The notes beneath the pieces are model-generated. The model was not told the DNA's origin. It searched no databases and saw only the letters and a list, made by a program, of their open reading frames with translations. The position numbers were made by a program, and so were the translations under genes. A stretch of 64,000 nucleotides of DNA from Acinetobacter portensis (lineage in GTDB: Bacteria > Pseudomonadota > Gammaproteobacteria > Pseudomonadales > Moraxellaceae): positions 248,001-312,000 of the forward strand of contig NZ_CP096121.1 in the NCBI RefSeq assembly GCF_023158935.1, given 5' to 3'. This document shows positions 19,554 through 27,557 of this stretch, one piece after another (position 1 is the stretch's first letter; each line of letters starts with the position of its first letter).

Positions 19554-19651
19554 GTGGGAGTAGTAATTTCGTTACTTTGTTTAGAATTTCTTCAGAAATA
19601 TTTCTTAATAAATCGTGTTTTTCAACAAGCGTAAAATTACTTTCTAAAATC
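19554..19651 (-). pseudogene. mphL: phenol hydroxylase subunit gene mphL, distal fragment
   Basis: The frame (ILESNFTLVEKHDLLRNISE and following to LLLPL) continues the mphL fragment at 23749-24034 once the ISL3 element and one CTAAAATC duplication are removed. It ends at 19554 where sul2-upstream sequence begins, so the last two thirds of mphL are missing. Confidence 0.7.
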
Positions 19652-19709
19652 GGGTATACGGATTTAATGGTTGATGGGGCACCTTTACCCCACCAACCTG
19701 ATACCATTA

Positions 19710-20640
19710 TCAGATGGTTGATAGATCGACCCCGTAGTTGAGTTCCTCTGCGAAGTCCGGCAGTCCGTAACCGATGGTTTTCTTGTAGAACGGAGAGACC
19801 TTCGCGGTCGGGGCCTTCTTCTTGTGCTTCGTGGTGTAGAGCATTCGTGCCCGCATCACCTCGAAGGAGTAACCACGTCCTTCACGGTTCTTGTCCTTGG
19901 CCAGTCGGTTGATGGACTCCGTGTAAGCGTTGGTGACGGGCATGTCCGTCTCGAAGTAGGTCATGATCTCTTCGCGCCAGTTGCCTACAGCCCTGACCAG
20001 ATCGCTCCAGACTTCCTTCTGGCCCTTCGGGATGGTGGCTATCCACTCGTCCAGGGCGGCTTCTGCCTGGGGCCGTGTGGTAGCGTCCCAGATGCCGTAG
20101 AAACGTTCCTTGTGCTCGTAGGCGGCCAGCAGTTGTGGGAATGCGCCGGTCCAGGTCTCCATGATGAGGCGTTCCCGGTTTGAGACTTCGTGAGCGCGTT
20201 TCAGCAGGATTTTCCGGTCACCCTTGAGGGTTCGGCTCTGGGAGGGCATCAGCTCCTTCCTGAGGCCCTTGCGCACCTTCTCCAGGGCATCGTTGGCCAT
20301 GCGCACCACATGGAACTTATCGACCACGATGCGGGCCTGTGGCAGCACCGCCTTGACCGCTGCTCGGTAGGGATTCCACATGTCCATGCTGACGATCTTG
20401 ACCTTCTGCCGGTCTTTCATCTTCATCAGGTAGTTGGTCATCACGTCCTGACGGCGGGTGGCCAGCAGGTCGAGCAGGGTCCTCTCCTCGATGTTGGTCA
20501 GGATGCAGCGGTAGCGCTTGTTCAGGTACAACTCGTCAATGCCGAGAATGCGGGGCGTCTCGAAGCGGTGCCAGCGCCCCAGGAATTCGGCGCGGGCGTT
20601 GAAAATGTCGCGTACCGTCTTCTCGTCCAGGCCCGCAATA
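19710..20640 (-). pseudogene. ISL3-family transposase, C-terminal part
   Basis: Open frame from about 20640 down to 19710, with NIAGLDEKTV, the catalytic Asp in SMDMWNPYRAAV and VVDKFHVVRMAND, and TESINRLAKDKNREGRGYSF near the end. Its N-terminal part lies at 21741-22099; the lnu insertion separates them. Confidence 0.88.
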
Positions 20641-20720
20641 TTATCAAGAGTAAACTATTAAAAATCCATTAAAATCAATACTTTCACTTTGAGAACATGT
20701 ATTTAAAGTAAATAACAATT

Positions 20721-20765
20721 AAAGCCTGTATCTTAGTTATCACTTGAGATACAGGCTTTTTATTT
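20721..20765 (-). terminator. terminator of lnu
   Basis: AAAGCCTGTATC ... GAGATACAGGCTTT hairpin with T and A runs on both sides, directly after the lnu stop. Confidence 0.85.
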
Positions 20766-21567
20766 ATTCGTTCATATAATTAAACAGTTTGCCTAAAAAA
20801 TCATCGCTAATGGTTAATTGATACTGTTTTTCAACGAGATTTCGAAGTTCCATAACGAGAAGCAAAGAGTTCTTATAGGCTTCATATAGTTCTAATTCAT
20901 TTAATCGGGCAGTAGTCTTTTTAAACTTTTCATAGTTTTCAGGACTAATTTCTTTTTCAAGATTCTTTGTCATATTAAACCAATTATCGGCATTTTCTTC
21001 CGCAATTCGAATGAGTTGTAGTATATTTTTTTGTAATTGAGATAAAAGTTCCAGTGAACGTGCATTTTCCCCTCTTTTAAGAACATTAATCCCCATTAAC
21101 CATAGGTTGGAAAAATTATTCAATAAAAAATTTACGTTTTCTTCTGTAAGTCTATTTGGTCCCGGACCTTCCAACTCTGATAAATACAATTCTAGTTGTC
21201 CTGTTTCATCATAAATAAACATTGCTTTTGTGTCAGGAATGTAGCCTGATTCTTTGAATGAAGGAATAATATTCATTTCGTTTTCGGAAAGGAAATGAAA
21301 TTCACCACGTATTAGATTTTCAAAAATTACTACTTCCGTACCGTACTCATTTTGATAGAGTAAAGTGTAGGAAGCGACTTCATTTAGCCATTTTGCTGAA
21401 TCAAAGGTGGAAATTGTATCATCTTTTAGAAAAACGTAATATTCTATATCAGAGTATTGATCTCCCTCTCCTTTTGTAAAAGAGCCATACATCATACAAG
21501 CAGATATTCGTTCATCTGACTGGACAAGTTCCTTAACCCTTGCCATTAGTTCCTTTTGTTTTAACAA
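20764..21567 (-). CDS. lnu: lincosamide nucleotidyltransferase, Lnu(B)/(F)/(G) group, 267 aa
   Basis: Inactivates lincomycin/clindamycin by adding a nucleotide. The nucleotidyltransferase motif (MMYGSFTKGEGDQYSDIEYY, about residues 25-44) holds the GS and DxE metal-binding residues. Length 267 aa matches Lnu(B) and relatives, and it differs from Lnu(B) as I remember it throughout, so Lnu(G)-like is my best guess. AT-rich, Gram-positive codon use; its presence in a proteobacterial ISL3 element shows wide transfer. Confidence 0.88.
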   Translation of the reverse strand: MLKQKELMARVKELVQSDERISACMMYGSFTKGEGDQYSDIEYYVFLKDDTISTFDSAKWLNEVASYTLLYQNEYGTEVVIFENLIRGEFHFLSENEMNIIPSFKESGYIPDTKAMFIYDETGQLELYLSELEGPGPNRLTEENVNFLLNNFSNLWLMGINVLKRGENARSLELLSQLQKNILQLIRIAEENADNWFNMTKNLEKEISPENYEKFKKTTARLNELELYEAYKNSLLLVMELRNLVEKQYQLTISDDFLGKLFNYMNE

Positions 21568-21740
21568 TTCGATTCCTTCTTTCTTTATTTTGATTCAGGG
21601 AGAAATAAAAAATCCTCCCACCTCTCTTTAACCACTTTAACTACTATAAATTATAGACCTTGTTAATTTTTATTTAAAGTAAAAACCTCCCTAATATCCC
21701 CCTCCTAAACTACTTTAACTACTATTATTCATTATACTAT

Positions 21741-22099
21741 GGATAAGTGGTATCAGCCACGTAGGCGTAGGGGTGATTGAAGGCTTCCTTCTCCACGTAC
21801 TCATGCAACCGCAGCGTCATGCGGAAGCCGTCCACCATCTCCGGTAGCTGGGGCCTGAAGGTGGTCTTGCAGGCCCGGCAGGTGTACCGGCGACGAACTA
21901 CCCAGAGGGTGACCCGCTTGCCGTGGATGGGCAGGTCACGATAGGGAACATCACGCTTGCCGAACCGCACGAACTCACCCTGCACGCAGCACCCCTCGCA
22001 GGCTACTGGTGTAGGTGCTTCAAGCCGAAAATGTATGTCTTCATTCTGCTCATCAGAATCCACCAACTGGTAACCAGGAAGGCTTAACGAATTAATCAT
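21741..22099 (-). pseudogene. ISL3-family transposase, N-terminal part
   Basis: 119 residues including the zinc-ribbon pattern (CEGCC ... YTCRACKTTFRP) typical of ISL3-family N-termini. Interrupted after TTYP by the lnu insertion. Confidence 0.88.
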
Positions 22100-22111
22100 C
22101 TCCCGCCTTGA

Positions 22112-23146
22112 TCAGAAAAACAGGTAGGTGGCGTAACCGGCAATCATCGCCATAGCAAAAATGACTGCTAAAAACGCCGCTAAAAGCTTCAGCGTGAACA
22201 AAGAGCGCAACAGAATGAGCTCAGTCAGGCTGGCTCCGGCACTGCCGATGATCAACGCAAGCACCGTCCCGGCACCCACGCCTTTGGCCATCAGAGCCGC
22301 TGCCAGAGGTATGACGGCTTCAGCGCGAATATACAACGGCACGCCGATGACAGCGGCAACTGGAATGGCAAAGGGATTATCTGGGCCTGCATACTGCTCC
22401 AATAAGTCAGTGGGCATGAAACCATAGATCACGCTGCCAATCGCAATAGCGATGAGCAGGTAAGGCAACACATCGATAAAGTCCGACCAAGCTTCCCGCC
22501 ACACACCATTGTACTTCCCTTCTTTCTTAACCGTGACAGTGGGTTGACTGTCACAGCATTCGCTAGACGTAGAGACTGTTGTCTTCCTATCAGCCCCGCA
22601 AGAAGCCGTCTTCGGAGTGGTGTCGCAGCTGTTGGTGCCGCAACTCGATGCGGTCGATGTAGCACTGCACGGGCTTGCTGATGAACTACATCCACTGCTC
22701 TCTTGTGTCGCCGTCCGGCGCACATAACGCTCGAAGCCAAGCGTGTGAAGCAGCCATCCGGCACCTACCGCGACCACCAAAGCGGCGAGCACATAGATAG
22801 CAGTAAGTGTCCATCCAAACGTGGCAACCAGCAGGCCGACGACGATAGGATTCAGCAACGGAGATGTGAAAAGAAACACCATCATCGGCCCAAAACCGGC
22901 CCGTGCCTGAATCAACCCTTTCAACATGGGGATAGTCGAGCAACTACAGAAGGGCGTTATAGCTCCTAAACCAGCAGCAAGAAAATAGCCTCGCTTCCCA
23001 CTGGAAGTCAGTAACGCTTCCACCTTGGATGGTGGGATGTGACGTTGAAGAACTCCGACCAGCAAGCTAATGCCAATGAATAAAACCGATAGCTCGATAG
23101 CGAGAAAGGCGAACATGCCTAGAGCGTCTTGGAGTTGAGGTGACAT
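22112..23146 (-). CDS. permease, ArsP/YraQ-like, 344 aa
   Basis: Integral membrane protein with about 8 segments in two halves (residues about 8-135 and 225-344). Family signatures are ITPFCSCSTIPMLKGL in the first half and GVPLYIRAEAVIPLAAAL in the second. Family members export arsenicals or are uncharacterised. The linker (about 147-205) is rich in Cys and Ser (about ten cysteines), suggesting metal or metalloid binding. Divergent from the ArsR-type regulator 100 bp away. Passenger of the ISL3 element. Confidence 0.78.
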   Translation of the reverse strand: MSPQLQDALGMFAFLAIELSVLFIGISLLVGVLQRHIPPSKVEALLTSSGKRGYFLAAGLGAITPFCSCSTIPMLKGLIQARAGFGPMMVFLFTSPLLNPIVVGLLVATFGWTLTAIYVLAALVVAVGAGWLLHTLGFERYVRRTATQESSGCSSSASPCSATSTASSCGTNSCDTTPKTASCGADRKTTVSTSSECCDSQPTVTVKKEGKYNGVWREAWSDFIDVLPYLLIAIAIGSVIYGFMPTDLLEQYAGPDNPFAIPVAAVIGVPLYIRAEAVIPLAAALMAKGVGAGTVLALIIGSAGASLTELILLRSLFTLKLLAAFLAVIFAMAMIAGYATYLFF

Positions 23147-23257
23147 TCAATATTACTCCTATATTTCTAGTTTTATCGAAATGATGTACGCAGCCTACTT
23201 GCGTTTATCCGACCTGTCAACTATAATTCTAGAAACATCGAATTATTGGGGCGTGCT

Positions 23258-23572
23258 ATGGATCACGAAAAGGTTGCAGCCAGCTTAGCTGAGCTAGGGA
23301 ATAGTCACCGACTGTCCGTGTTCCGCTTTCTGGTCAAAGCTGGCCATGATGGGGCTTCGGTCGGAGATATCCAGAAGGGGCTGGGTATTCCTGCTTCGAC
23401 GCTATCACATCACCTTGCGCGCATGGCCAAGGTAGGGCTGATCCGGCAGGAGAAACATAGCCGCACGATTGTCTGTATACCCGAGTATGGGCACCTAGAG
23501 AATTTGATCGGTTTCTTACAAGAGGAATGTTGTGCAGGTGTCCGGATTGCGCATGAACCAGAACCGCTTTGA
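23258..23572 (+). CDS. ArsR-family transcriptional regulator, 104 aa
   Basis: Winged-helix repressor: DNA-binding part IPASTLSHHLARMAKVGLI (about residues 50-68) and C-terminal EECC cysteines that could sense a metal(loid). The ATG at 23258 (MDHEK) is preferred over a TTG at 23246. Divergent from the permease; the shared gap has ATTTCTAGTTTTATCGAAAT-like and ATTCTAGAAACATCGAAT-like sequences that could be operators. Confidence 0.85.
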   Translation: MDHEKVAASLAELGNSHRLSVFRFLVKAGHDGASVGDIQKGLGIPASTLSHHLARMAKVGLIRQEKHSRTIVCIPEYGHLENLIGFLQEECCAGVRIAHEPEPL

Positions 23573-23748
23573 CGCTTGCCCAGCTCTCGCTGTCCTCCCT
23601 AGTCAGCATCGCTATGAAGACTCAGGCGAAGGTGGAAACAGAAAATTGGCAGTAGAGTAGGCTGAAGAGGATCAATCAGATAATCCGCTGAGAAAGATTT
23701 TCTTCTTTACATCTTTGGCATTTTATCAACCAGAAATTCCGGATACCC

Positions 23749-24034
23749 CTAAAATCTCTTGTTGTTTAGCTCGAGTTTGGGTATAAGCCCCATAATAAAA
23801 TTGACGAGGATCTTTAAGCACGTACCAATCTTTCATTTGGATTACAGTACGGCCCTTATCGTAAAGATCAAATTCAGGCTGCCATAAAGGTTTGTAATGA
23901 AAATTAATTTCTTCCTGAATATCGTAGGTCGCTTCTTGATAACGTGAAGCTGGTTTATCACCAAATCTTTTTTCAATATAAGCATAAGTATTTCTTAAAG
24001 GCTTAACTGAAGATGTTTTAATATCAATTTGCAT
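23749..24034 (-). pseudogene. mphL: phenol hydroxylase subunit gene mphL, proximal fragment
   Basis: The frame MQIDIKTSSVKPLRNTYAYI... with RFGDKPASRYQEATYDIQ and DWYVLKDPRQFYYGAYTQTR matches the P1 (DmpL/MphL) oxygenase component of multicomponent phenol hydroxylase. It is interrupted at codon 96 by the ISL3 element, with the distal piece at 19554-19651. Normal length is about 330 aa, so no function is expected. Confidence 0.85.
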
Positions 24035-24071
24035 ATAAATCTTCCTGATTTTTTAATAAAGACTAGAGTTT

Positions 24072-24320
24072 TTATTCTCTAATACCGGCCTGTCCAAATC
24101 GCCACTTCATGCGGTCATATTCAATCTTTGCAAAATCATCCGTACTTAGGTGCTGTACTTGATGGTGTGCGCAGAATTCTTCAAAAGCCTTGACTGGCAT
24201 AATCATTTCTACAGCTAACTCTGGATCACCTATCGAAAATTCAAATTCGATATATTTGTCACGCTGAGTCCCTGTAACATGAATAAAGCAAGGAGGCTGT
24301 TCTACATTGAGTTGCTGCAT
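24072..24320 (-). CDS. mphK: phenol hydroxylase subunit P0 (MphK/DmpK-like), 82 aa
   Basis: Small assembly subunit of multicomponent phenol hydroxylase, recognised by FIHVTGTQRDKYIEFEFSIG then DPELAVEM. First gene of the usual mphKLMNOP operon. Only K and part of L remain here, so it is an inactive relic. GAGGA lies 9 bp before ATG. Confidence 0.82.
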   Translation of the reverse strand: MQQLNVEQPPCFIHVTGTQRDKYIEFEFSIGDPELAVEMIMPVKAFEEFCAHHQVQHLSTDDFAKIEYDRMKWRFGQAGIRE

Positions 24321-24350
24321 ACCAAAATCCTCATATTCTCCATAAGATTA

Positions 24351-24368
24351 TTGCAACTTGCATGCCAA
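24351..24368 (-). promoter_or_regulatory. sigma-54 promoter of the mph relic
   Basis: On the minus strand, GGCATGCAAGTTGC has GG and GC separated by 10 bp, the sigma-54 -24/-12 pattern, about 30 bp before the mphK start. Phenol hydroxylase operons are known to use sigma-54 with a MopR/DmpR activator. Confidence 0.75.
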
Positions 24369-24439
24369 TTTTATTTATTATTATTTTTCAAATATTTATG
24401 ATTTTCTCTTTTTTATTTCATACAATGTTCTTTATCAAA

Positions 24440-24468
24440 TTCTTAAGTCACAATGTATGACTTAAGAA
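24440..24468. promoter_or_regulatory. inverted repeat, likely activator site
   Basis: Perfect 11-bp arms (TTCTTAAGTCA / TGACTTAAGAA) separated by 7 bp, about 75-115 bp upstream of the sigma-54 promoter. Position and shape suit an upstream site for a MopR-type activator. Confidence 0.6.
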
Positions 24469-24517
24469 AATTCTCAAGTGTTTTATATTTTCTCAGTTGT
24501 ATAAGCACTTATAGATG

Positions 24518-24553
24518 ATCAAAAAAAAAGAAGCCAAAGCTTCTTTTTTTGAT
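24518..24553. terminator. bidirectional terminator
   Basis: AGAAGC-CAAA-GCTTCT with long A and T runs on either side. Confidence 0.8.
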
Positions 24554-24631
24554 TTTCCAACTCGCATTGATAGCCCCTATAATTCAATCAACTGAACCGT
24601 ACCGGGTTTGTCGGAGAGTTTTTTATTTAAG

Positions 24632-25534
24632 TTAGGCCACCTGACCTAACGGGTTAATCTTATCATAGTACATTGCTTCAAAATCAAAAGGTGATACATA
24701 ACCTAGTGCACTATGTACACGCTCTTTATTGAACCAATCTACCCAATTTAGTGTCGCAAGTTGTACATCCGCTAAACCTTGCCAATCTGCTTTTAGATAT
24801 TCAATCACCTCTGTTTTGTATAAGCCATTCACCGTTTCAGCCAAAGCATTATCGTATGAATCACCAGTCGTACCGACTGATGCTCGTAAATTTGCTGCTT
24901 CTAAACGATTGGTATAGCGAATGGAAAGATATTGCACACCTCTGTCGGAATGATGAATCACATTCTTTGGCATGCCTCGATCATGCAATGCTTGCTCCAA
25001 TGCATCGAGCACCATATCTGTATTCATCCGTGTCGATACTTTCCATCCAACAATTGCTCGTGAGAACACATCAATAATAAATGCAGTATAAACCCAGCCT
25101 GAATTTGTTTGAATATACGTAAAGTCACTCACCCACAGTTGGTCAGGATGATCAGCAGTAAAATTACGTTTCACTAAATCATCTGCTCGTTTTTGGTCAT
25201 CTCGGCTACGGGTGGTTTGTTTGTTCTTACCACGCCAAACACCTTGTATACCTAGCTTTTGCATTAATCGAGCAACAGTACAGCGCGCAATAATATAGCC
25301 TTCACGTTTCAGTTTTTGCCAGACTTTACGTACACCATACCGACCTGAACTTTCCTTCCAAATTTGTTTAATCTCCTCAGCATGATGCAAGTCATGTAAA
25401 TCTCGCTTTGCTCGATGTTCTGGATTTTCACAGAGATCTAGAGTCCGGTAATAGGTTGAAGGTGCGATCGGTAAAATTCTACAAATCGCCTCGACTCCGT
25501 ACAGCTCTTTATTATTATGGATAAAATCCACCAT
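24632..25534 (-). CDS. IS3-family transposase OrfB, 300 aa
   Basis: Integrase-core DDE protein: first Asp in WVSDFTYIQTNSGWVY, second in VIHHSDRGVQYLS, Glu in DNALAETVNGLYK. Its start coincides with the end of orfA, allowing the usual frameshifted fusion. Confidence 0.92.
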   Translation of the reverse strand: MVDFIHNNKELYGVEAICRILPIAPSTYYRTLDLCENPEHRAKRDLHDLHHAEEIKQIWKESSGRYGVRKVWQKLKREGYIIARCTVARLMQKLGIQGVWRGKNKQTTRSRDDQKRADDLVKRNFTADHPDQLWVSDFTYIQTNSGWVYTAFIIDVFSRAIVGWKVSTRMNTDMVLDALEQALHDRGMPKNVIHHSDRGVQYLSIRYTNRLEAANLRASVGTTGDSYDNALAETVNGLYKTEVIEYLKADWQGLADVQLATLNWVDWFNKERVHSALGYVSPFDFEAMYYDKINPLGQVA

Positions 25535-25866
25535 TATTTGTGTGGGCGGTCGAGCTCCGCCTGGGCGAAAAAAGCGGCTGCTTTACGTAGAATTTCATTG
25601 GCGCGTTGCAGTTCTTTATTTTCGCGTTCGAGTTGTTTGATACGTTCTTGGTCTGAAAGCTGCTGTACTTTAACTGGATTTTGTTTATCTAAATATTTTT
25701 GATACCAAACACGTAGTGTTTCAGGAGTACAACCCTTGCGCAGTATACTGCTCAGGGAGCAATAGCGGTGATCGCAGCCCAATTCGATGGATAATCTTTC
25801 TCGGATTCAATCAATAATTGAACCGCTCTTTCTCTGATTTCAGGGGTATATTTTACTTTTTTCATC
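25534..25866 (-). pseudogene. IS3-family orfA, frame disrupted
   Basis: The intact start (MKKVKYTPEIRERAVQLLIE...AAITAIAP) at 25866 stops at a TGA near 25757. The rest (GCTPETLRVWYQKYLDK... coiled coil) is in another frame. At the break about 22 bp, including the palindrome GCAGTATACTGC, replaces the roughly 8 bp expected from related proteins. Without intact OrfA this copy is probably immobile by itself. Confidence 0.65.
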
Positions 25867-25912
25867 GGGACATTCTCTCAGAAAGCTTGGTCTCCGACAA
25901 ACCCGGTACGGT

Positions 25913-26038
25913 TCAAAAATCTTCCATTGATTTATTTATATCTGTTAAACCAGTCGCATTATGAAATGTAATATAAGTAGAAATTTCAGTATAAATGGTC
26001 ATGATCTTTTCTAAATTTGAATATCTAAGCGTCTTCAT
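25913..26038 (-). CDS. small ORF downstream of the resolvase, 41 aa
   Basis: MKTLRYSNLEKIMTIYTEIS... starts 10 bp after the resolvase stop. Its stop codon is created by the TGA of the IS3-family end, so the original gene was probably longer. Function unknown. Confidence 0.45.
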   Translation of the reverse strand: MKTLRYSNLEKIMTIYTEISTYITFHNATGLTDINKSMEDF

Positions 26039-26047
26039 TAATCAACC

Positions 26048-26614
26048 TTATTGATTATTAGTTTCTTCTTTTAAAGCTCTTTGTACTGTTGCTATCCCTA
26101 CTTTAAACTTTTCTGCAACACCTCTAAATGTTGAATTTTCTTCAGCCATTGCTTTTCGTATTTCAACATAGTCAACCTTCCGCTTTCTTCCCTTATATAA
26201 GCCCTTCGCTTTGGCTTTTGCAATTCCTTCCTTTTGACGCTCACGGATCATGGAGCGTTCAAACTCTGCAAATGCAGCAAGCATCTGAAACATGAGTTTA
26301 TTTATTGCCGATTGTGCTACATCATGACTGAAGGTCAAATTCTCTTTATGAAAAATAATGGTTATACCACGATCATTCAGACTATTCACAATTTCGTTCA
26401 GATCATTTGTATTACGTGCCAGACGATCAATACTATGAACATGCACCGTATCACCTTCACGCAGATAGTCGAGCATTGCATTTAACTGAGGACGTTCACG
26501 GCTACCACCGCTTGCCTTTTCAGTAAAGGTCTTATCCAGGCTGATTCCATCTAATTGACGTTCAGTATTTTGTTCAGTTGAACTGACTCGAATATATCCG
26601 ACCTGATTAGACAT
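26048..26614 (-). CDS. serine recombinase / resolvase, 188 aa
   Basis: The catalytic domain begins VGYIRVSSTEQNTERQLDGI (nucleophile Ser in RVSS) and includes IDRLARNTNDLNEIVNSL; a C-terminal helix-turn-helix lies at about residues 160-182. Length is typical of transposon or plasmid resolvases. Repeated half-sites upstream look like its res site. No Tn3-type transposase accompanies it. Confidence 0.9.
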   Translation of the reverse strand: MSNQVGYIRVSSTEQNTERQLDGISLDKTFTEKASGGSRERPQLNAMLDYLREGDTVHVHSIDRLARNTNDLNEIVNSLNDRGITIIFHKENLTFSHDVAQSAINKLMFQMLAAFAEFERSMIRERQKEGIAKAKAKGLYKGRKRKVDYVEIRKAMAEENSTFRGVAEKFKVGIATVQRALKEETNNQ

Positions 26615-26735
26615 TCTGTACCGTTAGAGTTTAGATAATTAAATACATATTGTACCGAAATTAAATATTAAGTCTATAAATACGGTTTTTGAGTTGCTTT
26701 TTAAGACTTTATTTTGTTCCGTTAGGCTATACTAA
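26615..26735. promoter_or_regulatory. probable res site of the resolvase
   Basis: Several spaced half-sites of the type TGTACCGTTAG, TGTACCGAAA, AATACGG and GTTCCGTTAG precede the resolvase gene, the layout expected of a resolvase-bound recombination and autoregulation site. Confidence 0.5.
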
Positions 26736-27072
26736 TCGATACCCTATGCGCAAGTACCTTGCGGCTATGCCAATCAATCACAGCACATAAATAAACAAAG
26801 CCTTTTGCCATAGGGATATACGTTATATCAGTAGACCACACTTGATTACTGCGCTGAATAGCCAATCCTTTGAGCAGATATGGATATTTACGGTGAGCTT
26901 GATTAGCCTGGCTTAAATTTGGTTTGCAATATAACGCCTGAATACCCATTTTCTTCATTAAAGTACGTGTATGACGTCGTCCTATATGATGCCCTTGACG
27001 ATTCAACAAATCACGCATCATACGACTGCCTGCAAAAGGATATTGCATATGTAATTCATCAATACATCGCAT
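26722..27072 (-). pseudogene. IS3-family OrfB, 5' part only
   Basis: 116 residues with the HTH-21-like region (YPFAGSRMMRDLLNRQGH) and the first catalytic Asp (WSTDITYIPMAKGFVYLCAV). The second Asp and the Glu are missing. Confidence 0.85.
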
Positions 27073-27557
27073 CAGCTTCAGATCTGATGAGCTAACAGGT
27101 TTTGGGCGATAATAATAACAACCACGAGAGACTTTCAGTAACTTAGCTTGTTTAGATACTGAAATCTGAAGTGAGTGATCGATTAACTTTTGTGGTTGAA
27201 GCGGCCCAGTTTCTTCAACACACCTTCTAAAAAATCAATTTCTAATGCCTGCTCACCGATTTTTGCATGTAACTTTTTAAGATCAATGGGAGGTTCTGAT
27301 GGAGCTTTTGATTGATCGAAAGCTTGTGAGGAAGCTGAGATCAATTGATTTTTCCAGTCAATAATTTGGTTTTGATGAACATCAAACTCAGAACTCAATT
27401 CAGCAAGTGTTTTTTCTGCTTTGATCGCAGCAAGTGCTACCTTAGCCTTAAAGTCGTTTGAATGATTTCTTCTTGGTCTACGTGCCATAAAATACTCCAT
27501 ATATTGATGTTTATAACATCATTTGAGGAGCAGAGTATCACTTATAGGAGTTGTTCA
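26733..27557 (-). mobile_element. IS3-family element (ISAba14-like), truncated
   Basis: The left part of the transposon (orfA and the first half of orfB) is present, with an end starting TGAACAACTCCTATAAG at 27557. OrfB stops being IS sequence near 26735 where the res region begins. It forms the right edge of the island and cuts the 5' end of the methylase gene. Confidence 0.75.
27183..27500 (-). CDS. IS3-family OrfA, about 101-105 aa
   Basis: HTH transposase subunit (RRPRRNHSNDFKAKVALAAI ... ELSSEFDVHQNQIIDWK) followed by a leucine-zipper-like helix. The ATG four codons inside (MARRP) is the more usual start. Confidence 0.88.
   Translation of the reverse strand: MEYFMARRPRRNHSNDFKAKVALAAIKAEKTLAELSSEFDVHQNQIIDWKNQLISASSQAFDQSKAPSEPPIDLKKLHAKIGEQALEIDFLEGVLKKLGRFNHKS

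Larger units (their letters stand above)
20651..21740 (-). mobile_element. insertion carrying lnu within the ISL3 transposase
   Basis: About 1090 bp of much lower GC than both sides. Removing it restores a plausible transposase reading (TTYP...LDNIAGLDEKTV). Only the lnu gene and its terminator are inside; no transposase gene and no clear inverted repeats or target duplication are visible, so the mechanism is unknown. The edges are good to a few bases. Confidence 0.65.
19652..23748 (-). mobile_element. ISL3-family element with passenger genes, 4097 bp
   Basis: The terminal repeats are related (GGGTATACGGATTTAATGG at 19652 and, inverted, GGGTATCCGGAATTTCTGG ending at 23748). It is flanked by the 8-bp duplication CTAAAATC at 19644-19651 and 23749-23756. 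Content: transposase (interrupted), permease and ArsR-type regulator. It inserted into mphL. About 1090 bp is a later insertion carrying lnu. Passenger-bearing ISL3 elements of this kind (the ISPpu12 type) are known in Gammaproteobacteria. Confidence 0.88.
24593..25915 (-). mobile_element. IS3-family element, 1323 bp
   Basis: Inverted ends TGAACCGTACCGGGTTTGTC at both sides. It contains orfB and a damaged orfA. No matching 3-bp direct repeats flank it (AAC left, AAA right), so the flanks may have recombined. The IS51-like group is a guess from the orfB sequence. Confidence 0.85.

Noticed and set aside
19824..20672. Plus-strand frames opposite the ISL3 transposase
   Set aside because: The minus strand encodes the transposase with catalytic motifs; the opposite frames have no ribosome-binding sites or family features.
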